64,000 nt of DNA from Deltaproteobacteria bacterium (GTDB lineage: Bacteria > Desulfobacterota > Binatia > HRBIN30 > CADEER01): contig JAJCZJ010000055.1 of NCBI GenBank assembly GCA_029262455.1, positions 22,080 to 86,079 of the forward strand, given 5' to 3'. A program made the position numbers and the translations under genes. Below, in pieces: positions 21,649-29,672 of the stretch (within the stretch, counting starts at the first letter, position 1; the number at the start of each line of letters is the position of its first letter). The notes beneath the pieces were generated by a model. That model was not told where the DNA came from and searched no databases. It saw only the letters and a list, made by a program, of their open reading frames with translations.

Positions 21649-23577
21649 ATGCATGCGGTCGAAACAGATTCGGAGGTAGCGGTGGGCACAGAGCCTGCCG
21701 TTTGTCTCGTCAAGGGCGGTGAGGTTCGCCGCCTTCGCGAGCAAGATACAGAGGCAAGTTCCTCAACGGAAGGCGCCATCCAATGGCGAACCGTTGCCGT
21801 CTCCGTCCTGCTGCTATGCGCGGCGTTGGCGGGCGCCGTCGGTATCGGCTCGGCGATCGAACTTTCGCCCCGCATGTGGAGTGCCGTAGCGGTTGGAATG
21901 AGCGCGACCGCGGGATTCGTAGCGCTCTTGCCACGCCTTCGGATCAAAGCGTTCTTCGTCGCCCTGGTGCGCGGCGTGGTCTTACTCACGGTTCTTTCGG
22001 GCTCTCTTCTCGCCGGCCTTTGGGTCGCGGTCACTCCAATCGGCGCGGAGCTGGCAACAGCCGCTCTTTGTGCCCCGACGCTCGTGGTGGCCCTTTTCTG
22101 GCCGCGTCACTGGGCGCTCTTGTTGATTGCGAGTGCACTGGTCGGAATCGGGGCTCTCCCCGGATTGGCGAGTGCGCCCCATGCGCCCACCTCGTACCTG
22201 GCAGCGGCGACGCTTCTGACCACCCTGCTGGTCGGGATGGCCAACGGTACCCGAGGTCTCCGGCGCCCGGCCACCCCTGTGGCAAAGCCGGCGACGGCTG
22301 CTGACAATCGGCCCGCCGCCGCCGTGCTGCGACTGGCGCGTCACTTTGCCTCACACGAGCATGGCAAGATTGCCCAAGTCATCGTCAATGAAGTCTCAAA
22401 GGCCATCGGCGCGACTGGCGCGATCCTTCTATTGTGGGACGAGTCGGCTGAAGCCTACCGGGTCGAGGCAATGTCTGGCCCTGAAACCGCAGACCTTGCG
22501 GAGCTTCGTCAGGTGGAACTCAATCCGGACTGGATCGCACGCGCGAAACCGCGCAGTGGCGAGGCGATCGCGTCGGTCCTGCCGAACGCAATTCGCGAAC
22601 CAGTGATTGGTTCGATCATTCGACGATGGCACGCCCGAGCGGTCCACGTGGTCCCATTTCGGCGCGGTGCGACGACGATCGGCGTTCTGCTCCTCGGGCG
22701 TTCGCGCGCAAAAGCCAGCTTGTCAGCAGACGACGGTCAGATTCTGTCGTCGATGGGGCCCCATGCTGCAGCAGCGCTTGCTCACGGCGCCCTGATTACG
22801 GATCTGGAGTCGGCGAATGCTCTCAAGGAAGAGTTCATGGCGACCATGTCGCACGAGCTGCGCACTCCGCTCAACGTAATCATCGGCTACACGGATATGC
22901 AGATCGAAGGAGCATTCGGCGACCTCGACGAAGAGCACTCTTCGACCTTGCAAACGGTACGCGAACAAGCCGTCCAGCTGCTGGAATTGATTCAGGCGAC
23001 GTTGGACATGAGTCGACTCGAGCGAGGCTTGGTGTCTCTCGACCCGGTGGACATTCAGGTTGCGCAACTGCTCTCCGATCTCCAGAAACGAATTCCCCCG
23101 GCGTGGCGCAAGCCGACGGTCAACCTCGACTGGAAGATCGACGAAGATCTACCGATGGTTCGCACAGACCCGTCAAAGTTGCAGATCTTGTTGCGAAACC
23201 TGATCCACAACGCGATGAAGTTCACCAACAACGGCCTGGTCCTGGTGTCGGCGGCACGCCATCCAACGAAAGATTGTGTTACGTTCTTGGTTCAGGACTC
23301 AGGCGTCGGGATCAAGGCCGAGCATCTCTCGCAGATCTTCGACATGTTCCGGCAGGCACCCGACGGAGAGAATCATGCAGGCGGCGTCGGCTTGGGCCTC
23401 TACATCGTAAAACGGCTGGCGGCTGCCCTGGGCGCGGAGATCGAAGTATCGAGCGCCCCCGGGCGTGGCGCGAGCTTCCGTATTCACTTGCCGTTAGAGC
23501 ACACAGATTCGGAGTCGGGCAGCGCCGAGCCGGACGATACGGTGGCTGGCGATCAGGAAGTCAGCGAGGCGAGTTGA
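21649..23577 (+). CDS. Membrane-bound sensor histidine kinase (GAF, HisKA, HATPase)
   Basis: A 642-aa kinase. After about 45 polar residues come roughly six hydrophobic segments (about residues 46-205). A GAF-like domain follows (about 220-385), then HisKA with the phospho-acceptor His402 in FMATMSHELRTPLNVIIGY. The ATPase domain is complete: N-box NLIHNAMKFT, G1 DSGVGI, F-box FDMFRQ and G2 GVGLGLYIVKRL. I start at ATG 21649 rather than a TTG 36 bp upstream. No periplasmic sensor domain is visible, so the signal may be intramembrane or cytosolic. A second, degenerate kinase follows 90 bp later. No response regulator lies nearby. It is divergent from the pyr operon. Confidence 0.9.
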   Translation: MHAVETDSEVAVGTEPAVCLVKGGEVRRLREQDTEASSSTEGAIQWRTVAVSVLLLCAALAGAVGIGSAIELSPRMWSAVAVGMSATAGFVALLPRLRIKAFFVALVRGVVLLTVLSGSLLAGLWVAVTPIGAELATAALCAPTLVVALFWPRHWALLLIASALVGIGALPGLASAPHAPTSYLAAATLLTTLLVGMANGTRGLRRPATPVAKPATAADNRPAAAVLRLARHFASHEHGKIAQVIVNEVSKAIGATGAILLLWDESAEAYRVEAMSGPETADLAELRQVELNPDWIARAKPRSGEAIASVLPNAIREPVIGSIIRRWHARAVHVVPFRRGATTIGVLLLGRSRAKASLSADDGQILSSMGPHAAAALAHGALITDLESANALKEEFMATMSHELRTPLNVIIGYTDMQIEGAFGDLDEEHSSTLQTVREQAVQLLELIQATLDMSRLERGLVSLDPVDIQVAQLLSDLQKRIPPAWRKPTVNLDWKIDEDLPMVRTDPSKLQILLRNLIHNAMKFTNNGLVLVSAARHPTKDCVTFLVQDSGVGIKAEHLSQIFDMFRQAPDGENHAGGVGLGLYIVKRLAAALGAEIEVSSAPGRGASFRIHLPLEHTDSESGSAEPDDTVAGDQEVSEAS

Positions 23578-23667
23578 CGGGGCACAGAGTTCCGGGGTTG
23601 AGGTTCTGCTTCAAAAAAAGTTTTGTGAAGCCGATCGAGTGTGGTTGTTGTTGGGGTGGAGGCAGAC

Positions 23668-25197
23668 GTGAGCACGTCGAGTGATGGATTTGATCCGCGG
23701 CGCGTATTGATCGCTGAGTCGGAGTCGTCGGACGCAACCGCATTGCATGAGACGCTCGTCAAAGCGGGCTACGAATGCCGTGTCGCGCCCCTCAATGCGC
23801 GAGACATAGAACATCTGTTGACAAAGTGGCCGGCGGAAATATTGATCGCCGTCGGCCAAACGGCTCGGGTCCTGGAAGACAGCGGCATTGCCCAAGTGCT
23901 CCGTCGCAAGCAAAGCGGGGTGCGGCGGATCTTGGCGTTGGTTGATGATTCGTCCGCTGGTCCGCCCGCCGGGTTCGACGAAGTGTGCGATGCCCATGCT
24001 CCAGCCAGAATCATCTTGGCGGTCGAGAGAGGACCTCGAGAAGACGCTCTATCCCTGGCCCGATCGTTGCTGCGCGGATTCGACTCGCAACGCATTTGTC
24101 GCCTGCTGGTCGATCATATGGTTGGGACGGTCTGCGCCGAATGGTGCGCCGTCTTGTATCCGCTGACCAAGAACAGCGCTCTCTCGGTGACGGCGAGCAT
24201 CGGCCCAATCCCGCGATTCTTGCTGGAGTCTGTGGAGACCAGTGTTGGGGGGCTTGCTGCGGCACTCGGCTGGAGCGACGAACGCCCCCGTGTGGTGGTT
24301 TGCGAACAGTCCGAGTCGCACAGCGGCAAGTTCATCCTTGGCGTCATGCTGGGCTGCGATCAGCAAGAGGACTCGCCGGAAATCAGAGGAATTCTCGTCG
24401 CTGGGGGTGGGCTGCTTTCGTGCGATCTCACCGGCGTCGGGGTGGTTGACCAGGTCGTCGCTCTCGCGGCCCCGGCGCTAACTTATTCTGGACGAGTCGA
24501 GGACTTGCGTATCGCCGATCGCACAAAGTCGGAGTTCGTGGCGACGATGTCTCACGAACTGCGAAACCCTTTGAGCGTGATTCTTGGGTACATTGACCTC
24601 TTGGTTCACGGAGACGTCGGCGCTGTCGGCGAAGAGCAACTGGAGGTGCTGCGCCGCGCTCATCGCAGTGCTGATTCGCTCCTCGATCTGATCAATGCGA
24701 CTCTCGATGTGAGTCGTTTCGAAGTCGGTGACGCCGCTGGAAACGAGACCCAGGTCAACGTTGCCGATGTCTTGCGCGATCAAGTGGATCACGCAATCCG
24801 GTCGCACGCTGGTGAGGTTGGTCGAATTGAGCTGGCGCCGATTCCGCCCTTGACGCTTTACACCGACGCGCTCAAATTGCGTGTTGCCACCCGGCAAGTC
24901 CTCGACGCCGCCGCTGTGACGAACCGCGGCGAGGATCTACAGGTCACCGCCTGTGAGTTTGACGGCGGTATCGCGATCGAAGTCCTGCCTCTTGCAATGG
25001 GGCCGGGCCCGCGTGAAGCGCCGGTGATGGTCAGCCTACCGGAAGACGACACGTCCCTGGGAGTTCCATTCGCGCTCTTTGTCGGCAAGCGGCTGATCGA
25101 GATCTTGGGCGGGACCCTAGGGGTCTGGCGCACCGAGGATCCGGTGATGTTGGGCTTCAGGATGTGGATTCCGCCAACGAATGTCCCGGTCCACTAG
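23668..25197 (+). CDS. Histidine-kinase-like protein with pseudo-receiver and degenerate ATPase domain
   Basis: A 509-aa protein. The N-terminal 110 residues look like a receiver domain (RRVLIAESESSDATALHETL), but the phospho-acceptor Asp position reads ILIAVGQTA. A GAF-like region follows (about 120-270), then HisKA with an intact H-box, VATMSHELRNPLSVILGY (His296). The C-terminal domain keeps the outline of HATPase but lacks the Asn of the N-box (TRQVLDAAAVTNRG) and has no DxGxG or GxGLGL boxes. It should therefore not bind ATP, yet can be phosphorylated or dimerise. The GTG at 23668 has GGAGG 6 nt upstream. The preceding kinase gene is the likely partner. Confidence 0.8.
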   Translation: MSTSSDGFDPRRVLIAESESSDATALHETLVKAGYECRVAPLNARDIEHLLTKWPAEILIAVGQTARVLEDSGIAQVLRRKQSGVRRILALVDDSSAGPPAGFDEVCDAHAPARIILAVERGPREDALSLARSLLRGFDSQRICRLLVDHMVGTVCAEWCAVLYPLTKNSALSVTASIGPIPRFLLESVETSVGGLAAALGWSDERPRVVVCEQSESHSGKFILGVMLGCDQQEDSPEIRGILVAGGGLLSCDLTGVGVVDQVVALAAPALTYSGRVEDLRIADRTKSEFVATMSHELRNPLSVILGYIDLLVHGDVGAVGEEQLEVLRRAHRSADSLLDLINATLDVSRFEVGDAAGNETQVNVADVLRDQVDHAIRSHAGEVGRIELAPIPPLTLYTDALKLRVATRQVLDAAAVTNRGEDLQVTACEFDGGIAIEVLPLAMGPGPREAPVMVSLPEDDTSLGVPFALFVGKRLIEILGGTLGVWRTEDPVMLGFRMWIPPTNVPVH

Positions 25198-25199
25198 GA

Positions 25200-26663
25200 T
25201 TAGCCAGTAGGGGCCAAGACCTCGACGGAGAGCTGGCCGATGAGCGGCACTAGCTCGATGTGTTGATCTGGTTCACCCTGGACGAGTTTGATGTGCGTGG
25301 CGTCGGCCGGCATTTGGTTGAAGGCAGGATCAACGGAGACCCAGCCCTCACCCAGCCATACTTCGTTCCAGGCGTGATAGAGGAAGACTCCTTCAGAGTA
25401 GACGATGCCTGCCACGACTCGCGTCGGCAGTCCGGATGCACGGGCCAACCCCGCGTAGAGCACCGCATGTTCGTTGCAATCGCCAGCACCCATTTCCAGC
25501 ACCTGTAGGGCATTGGGAATCGTCGCCACTGCGCGCTTCTCCAGGGTTGCGTAGACCCAGTGTCGGAGCCGCACAGCTCCGTTGTGTGCGTCCTTTTCAC
25601 CTGCCATCACTCGTTCTGCGGCTGCAACGAGCTGCGGGTGATCGCTCTGCACAAAGGCTGTTGGGCTAAGCTCGCTGCGCCATTGCTCTCCGCGATAGGG
25701 AAGCGAATAGCTGCCGGCGGCGGCGCTATCTTCCCGCACGATGCGCAGTCGACCGTCCTTGAAGGTCTGGCGCGGGTCGGTCGGCAGCTGGAGCGAGCCA
25801 AGGCCGTCGATTGAGAGTTCCAGCTGCTCCAAACGGCGTGCGGACTTGATCGGCTGGTGCACGGGAATCGCGACGGCGTCCATGAGATCGACCAGAGAAC
25901 CCTCACCCCACCCAATTTCGGTCGCCCGTTCCGGATCCTCTCGAACAGCGACCAGCCCCATAGGACCTTCTTCGCGCAGGACGACTCCGTTCTTGTCGAG
26001 CCAGACGGTTGTCTCAACGCCCCTGAACGATTCCAGCAACTTCCACGCTTCGGTCTTGCCGCTCAGTGTTTCCAGAGTTTCAAGGCCGACAGTTTGAATT
26101 TCGATCGTCTGGGCTGACATGGCGGCAGCGTCGAATACCGACGCCTCCAGTGTCTGACCTGCTCGCAGCCCGGCCGCGACCACCCGCGCACGTAGAGAGC
26201 TCGGCAAGTAGAGAGGTCCGTCGATAGGGTACTCGTGACGATTACTGTTGGCGCCCGTTTGCACGTCAATTTCTAACATCTTGTCACCGACTTCGCCGTT
26301 CACCTGGAACTGCCCGATGCCGCTATTGAGGCGCACCCGAAACGATTGCAACGCGAAGTCCGCATCTACGTTGGCCGTTGTGTGAGCGTGAACCGTTTGG
26401 TTCTGGTCCATCATGCGCAGGCGCAATACGGATCGATCTTCGACGCGGTAGCCGCCCCGGCTCGAGGCAAGTTCGAAGTGGGAATATCCCACCTTCTTGC
26501 CATTCATGTACAAACCCATCCAGCCGGTGTGCGCGTCGCCAACGATTTGCGGGAGCACATGGACATCGCCACGCTGTGCGGGCAATTCGGGACCGCGCCA
26601 GAGGATCGCCAGCAGGCTGATCCAGACGCCGATCAGTGTAATCCGGAGTAGAGTTGAGGACAT
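25200..26663 (-). CDS. Transglutaminase-like (papain-fold) protein with N-terminal membrane anchor
   Basis: A 487-aa protein. An N-terminal hydrophobic helix (ITLIGVWISLLAILW) serves as signal or anchor. About 300 residues of unrecognised, mostly beta-rich sequence follow. The C-terminal third is a transglutaminase core with the triad Cys in EMGAGDCNEHAVLYAGLARA, His in FLYHAWNEVW and Asp in WVSVDPAFNQ. Such proteins are proteases or amide-modifying enzymes. The ATG at 26663 is the natural start; the frame stays open far upstream but in improbable Arg-rich sequence. It is convergent with the degenerate kinase gene, with 2 bp between stops. Confidence 0.85.
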   Translation of the reverse strand: MSSTLLRITLIGVWISLLAILWRGPELPAQRGDVHVLPQIVGDAHTGWMGLYMNGKKVGYSHFELASSRGGYRVEDRSVLRLRMMDQNQTVHAHTTANVDADFALQSFRVRLNSGIGQFQVNGEVGDKMLEIDVQTGANSNRHEYPIDGPLYLPSSLRARVVAAGLRAGQTLEASVFDAAAMSAQTIEIQTVGLETLETLSGKTEAWKLLESFRGVETTVWLDKNGVVLREEGPMGLVAVREDPERATEIGWGEGSLVDLMDAVAIPVHQPIKSARRLEQLELSIDGLGSLQLPTDPRQTFKDGRLRIVREDSAAAGSYSLPYRGEQWRSELSPTAFVQSDHPQLVAAAERVMAGEKDAHNGAVRLRHWVYATLEKRAVATIPNALQVLEMGAGDCNEHAVLYAGLARASGLPTRVVAGIVYSEGVFLYHAWNEVWLGEGWVSVDPAFNQMPADATHIKLVQGEPDQHIELVPLIGQLSVEVLAPTG

Positions 26664-26804
26664 GGTCGACGAATGAATCGTGCCACAACAACTCCTGCTC
26701 CGCCACGTCGATTTGGCGAATCGCGCCCGATCCTTGAGACCAGTCCTTTGCAGGCCCCCCGCCCACGCCTGGAATCCGACTCCGCTCCGGGCTAGCATAG
26801 CCAC

Positions 26805-27071
26805 ATGGCAGTCGAAGAGTTGTTGGAGTTTGGTGAGGCGGAGTTCCTCTTGGGCAACTGCCCCGATTGCAAGCGGCGGGTTCTGACCTATCCGGCGGAT
26901 GCAAGCGATGGCGGTGGGAGCCGGTGTGTACACTGCGATTCGAGTGTCACCGACGAGCTTCGTGAGGCCAACGGCGACGACCTTCCCGACGCTGGATACG
27001 GTCTCCTCGAGCTGCAGGGATGTGGAAACCCCGATTGCGGCGGCGGCCGCTGTAGCCGCGAGCAGGCCTGA
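26805..27071 (+). CDS. Small Cys-rich zinc-ribbon-like protein
   Basis: An 88-aa acidic protein with an N-terminal CPDC and a CVHC about 25 residues later, as in a zinc ribbon. A C-terminal cluster CGNPDCGGGRC follows. Eight Cys in 88 residues, evenly paired, argue for a real metal-binding protein. It is divergent from the transglutaminase gene and convergent with trmL, 2 bp apart. I know no function; similar short Cys-rich proteins are usually annotated as hypothetical. Confidence 0.6.
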   Translation: MAVEELLEFGEAEFLLGNCPDCKRRVLTYPADASDGGGSRCVHCDSSVTDELREANGDDLPDAGYGLLELQGCGNPDCGGGRCSREQA

Positions 27072-27073
27072 AT

Positions 27074-27571
27074 CTAGGAAGACTGCGTGAAGCCGCGGCG
27101 CCTCAACGCGTCGTAGAGTACGATCGCCACAGCGTTCGAAAGGTTTAGCGAGCGCACCTCTGGGTGGAAGATGGGGATCTGGTAGATCCGGTCCCCGGCC
27201 TGACGGACAATTTCTTTCGGCAGCCCCTTGGTTTCGCATCCGAAAACGAGGTCGCAGGGGGCAACTCCCTCGAGCGGCGCTTCGAGGTACGAGGTTTCGG
27301 CGCGGGCCGAGAGATAGACCTTTTCGCGGCTGCCACTTGCCTCGAACGACGACCACGAACGGTGAGTCTGCAAATCCAGGTACGGCCAATAGTCGAGACC
27401 TGCGCGGCGAAGGTACCGATCCTCGAGTGAAAATCCGAGAGGCTCGATCAGATCCAAGGGAGTCCGTGTCGCGGCGCAAAGACGACCGATGTTGCCGGTG
27501 TTTGGGGGGATTTCGGGCCCGACCAACACGACCCGCAATCCGTGTCTATACGTTTCTGATGGGGATGACAC
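27074..27571 (-). CDS. trmL: tRNA (cytidine/uridine-34-2'-O)-methyltransferase TrmL
   Basis: A 165-aa SPOUT methyltransferase that methylates the wobble ribose of tRNA-Leu isoacceptors. Motif 1 is LVGPEIPPNTGNIGRLCAAT, motif 2 FGCETKGLP and the knot motif 3 PEVRSLNLSNAVAIVLYDAL. Length fits TrmL rather than the longer TrmH/RlmB. The predicted GTG start overlaps the upstream gene by 26 bp; a TTG 11 codons later (before RVVLVGPE) is an alternative that would remove the overlap. Confidence 0.92.
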   Translation of the reverse strand: MSSPSETYRHGLRVVLVGPEIPPNTGNIGRLCAATRTPLDLIEPLGFSLEDRYLRRAGLDYWPYLDLQTHRSWSSFEASGSREKVYLSARAETSYLEAPLEGVAPCDLVFGCETKGLPKEIVRQAGDRIYQIPIFHPEVRSLNLSNAVAIVLYDALRRRGFTQSS

Positions 27572-28031
27572 AGTTCTCGACTCGCAGTTGAAACCCGCCC
27601 GACTCGACCTCTTCGAAGAATGGCGCCAGACGGTGGAAGACGTGGCGCAGAATTCGGGCGCGCTCTGTCCCCTCTTTCACCGAAGCATACAAGACGTTGT
27701 CGGGCGTTTGTTCCAGGGCGGCGCCGGTCAAATCTTCTCGGCTGCCGTCATTTAGGGTCGCCGTCAACGCCTTCTCGACTGTTTGGCTCGCCGTCGACGT
27801 GTTCTCGACCGCCACGTCGATGACGACATAGGGTGTATCTTCGACGACGATATCGGCGGTTTCGTCGCCCACCCGAAGGCGGTAACCGCCGGCCTCTGTT
27901 GGTTCGACACTGCGTGAAAAAAGATCCGCGATTCGCGTATTGAGGATGGGGTCGCCATCGGCGTACCACAGTCCGTCGCTTCCGAATCGAATCTCCGAGT
28001 TGTGAATGGCGTAAAACCCTGCCGCAGGCAC
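27546..28031 (-). CDS. Conserved hypothetical protein, DUF1285-like
   Basis: A 161-aa soluble protein. The N-terminal half (SEIRFGSDGLWYADGDPILNT..IADLFSRS) followed by YRLRVGDETADIVVEDTPYVV resembles DUF1285 proteins. In that family a 'dG.W...G.pI....l..LFs..L' segment precedes a 'v.VeDaPf.' strand. The second half is less familiar. The GTG start has GGAGG 4 nt upstream. It lies between dtd and trmL on the same strand and overlaps trmL by 26 bp. The family match is by eye and uncertain. Confidence 0.55.
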   Translation of the reverse strand: MPAAGFYAIHNSEIRFGSDGLWYADGDPILNTRIADLFSRSVEPTEAGGYRLRVGDETADIVVEDTPYVVIDVAVENTSTASQTVEKALTATLNDGSREDLTGAALEQTPDNVLYASVKEGTERARILRHVFHRLAPFFEEVESGGFQLRVENCVIPIRNV

Positions 28032-28074
28032 GTTGCCTCCAATCTCCGAATGTCCAGGTCTCGACCGACGGTGG

Positions 28075-28524
28075 TCAGACCTGACCTGGGGTGTCTAATA
28101 TGATTGTGACCGGTCCGTCATTGACCAACCCGACTTTCATATCGGCGCCGAATCGTCCGCCGACGGTCGGGACCCCAGCGAGCTTCATCGCCTCGATCAC
28201 GGATTCGTAAACGACCTCAGCGCGATCGGGCGGGCACGCCCCATTGAAAGAGGGACGACGACCTTTGCTGGTATCTGCGTAGAGCGTGAATTGGGACACC
28301 AACAGAATCTCGCCTCCGGTGTCGAGGATCGATCGATCCATCCCAGCTGTGTCGCTGGCGAAGATTCTCAACCGCGACACCTTCTCCACCATCCATTCTA
28401 CCTGCGTGTCGCTGTCGTCGGCCGCGATCCCGAGCAAGATGAGAAGGCCCGCATTGATTCGGGCGATGGATTCTCCGGCAACCTGAACTTCGGCCTCGCT
28501 GACTCGTTGCAAGATAGCTCTCAT
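28075..28524 (-). CDS. dtd: D-aminoacyl-tRNA deacylase
   Basis: A 149-aa protein of normal Dtd length. It hydrolyses D-aminoacyl-tRNA (and Gly-tRNA-Ala) as a proofreading step. The SQFTLYADTSKGRRPSF motif and the C-terminal NDGPVTIILDT (the GP-containing cross-subunit motif) are both present. The N-terminal MRAILQRVSEAEVQV is typical. It heads a minus-strand group of dtd, DUF1285-like and trmL, two of which act on tRNA. Confidence 0.96.
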   Translation of the reverse strand: MRAILQRVSEAEVQVAGESIARINAGLLILLGIAADDSDTQVEWMVEKVSRLRIFASDTAGMDRSILDTGGEILLVSQFTLYADTSKGRRPSFNGACPPDRAEVVYESVIEAMKLAGVPTVGGRFGADMKVGLVNDGPVTIILDTPGQV

Positions 28525-28654
28525 TTGACCGTTCGATCAGCTCGCCGGCCGTGGTGAGTTGACACTCCGAGAGCACATCGAGATAAGTCTATCACAGCGC
28601 GTTGCCGGTACGACGGGATCGAATCCAACATGATTGGTGCGAGGGATTTGGCAA

Positions 28655-29659
28655 TTGAAAGCATTCATTACAGCTTCGTTTTCAGAGTCTGGATTGAGCC
28701 AACTCACGCCGCACATGGAGATCGTGCACGAAGACTGGCGGCAGACGAAACACATCTACTTGGAAGCCGACAAGTTCGCCAGCAAGATCAATGAGGTCGG
28801 GGCCGACGTATTGATCGTCGAAGCCGATTTCGTCGTCGACAAGGTCATCGAGTCGACCGCATTGAAGCTCATCGGTAGTTGTCGCGGCGATCCCAACAAC
28901 GTTGCGATCGAGGTTGCGACAGCGCGGAAGATTCCGGTGATCTTCGCCCCGGCGCGCAACGCTGACGCGGTCGCGGATCTCACTCTCGGCTTCATGCTCG
29001 CCCTGCTCCGCAATATCTATACGGTCAACGAAAGACTCAAATCGGGCGCGATGACCTTCGGCAGCATCGCCGATTATTTGACTGCGTACGAGCGATATGG
29101 AGGCTTCGAGCTGGGTGGGCGGGTGGTTGGAGTGGTTGGTTTCGGCGCGATCGGCCGCCGAGTGACGTCCCGCTGCCAAGCTTTCGGGGCGCCCGTGCTG
29201 GTATTCGACCCGTTCGTCGCTCAGGGTGATGTCGCCGCGACCGGTGCCGAAGCAGTCACCCTGGAGGATTTGATGCTGCGGTCGGACATCGTCACGCTGC
29301 ACTGTCCCGATACACCCGACAACCGTGGACTGATCTCACCGGGACTTTTGGCGTCGATGAAGCCGGGCAGCTATTTCCTCAATCTGGCGAGAGCCGCCGT
29401 GGTCGATGACGACGCGTTGTACGAGGCCCTCGCTTCAGGGCGGCTCGCCGGTGGGGCCCTGGACGTTTTTGCCGAGGAGCCCATTCGAGCGACCAATCGC
29501 TTCGTCCAGCTAGAGAATGTTCTGGTTGCACCGCATCTCGGTGGCGCCACCCGAGATGTGGTTCGACACCAGTCGAAGATGGTCGTCGACGACATCCTCG
29601 CTTGGATCGACGGTCGTATCCCGCGCAACCTGGCAAACCCGGATTCGCTAGCGAGCTAG
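28655..29659 (+). CDS. D-isomer-specific 2-hydroxyacid dehydrogenase (phosphoglycerate-dehydrogenase-like)
   Basis: About 334 aa. It is an NAD(P)-dependent dehydrogenase with the nucleotide motif GVVGFGAIGRRV, the catalytic Arg in LNLARAAVVDDDAL, Glu in GGALDVFAEEP and His in VLVAPHLGGATRDV. I prefer the TTG at 28655, because the family N-terminus KAFITASF begins there and GAGGG lies 9 nt upstream; TTG 28634 and GTG 28637 are alternatives. No ACT domain is present, unlike many SerA proteins. It is 13 bp from the FGGY kinase. This pair recurs next to autoinducer-2-kinase-like genes, so the substrate may be a phosphorylated sugar acid. Confidence 0.87.
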   Translation: MKAFITASFSESGLSQLTPHMEIVHEDWRQTKHIYLEADKFASKINEVGADVLIVEADFVVDKVIESTALKLIGSCRGDPNNVAIEVATARKIPVIFAPARNADAVADLTLGFMLALLRNIYTVNERLKSGAMTFGSIADYLTAYERYGGFELGGRVVGVVGFGAIGRRVTSRCQAFGAPVLVFDPFVAQGDVAATGAEAVTLEDLMLRSDIVTLHCPDTPDNRGLISPGLLASMKPGSYFLNLARAAVVDDDALYEALASGRLAGGALDVFAEEPIRATNRFVQLENVLVAPHLGGATRDVVRHQSKMVVDDILAWIDGRIPRNLANPDSLAS

Positions 29660-29672
29660 CGGAAACCTTCGT

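Noticed and set aside
26664..27479. A 270-codon upstream extension of the transglutaminase gene
   Set aside because: The frame is open, but the sequence is Arg/Pro-rich, runs opposite the zinc-ribbon gene and trmL and precedes the natural membrane-anchor start.
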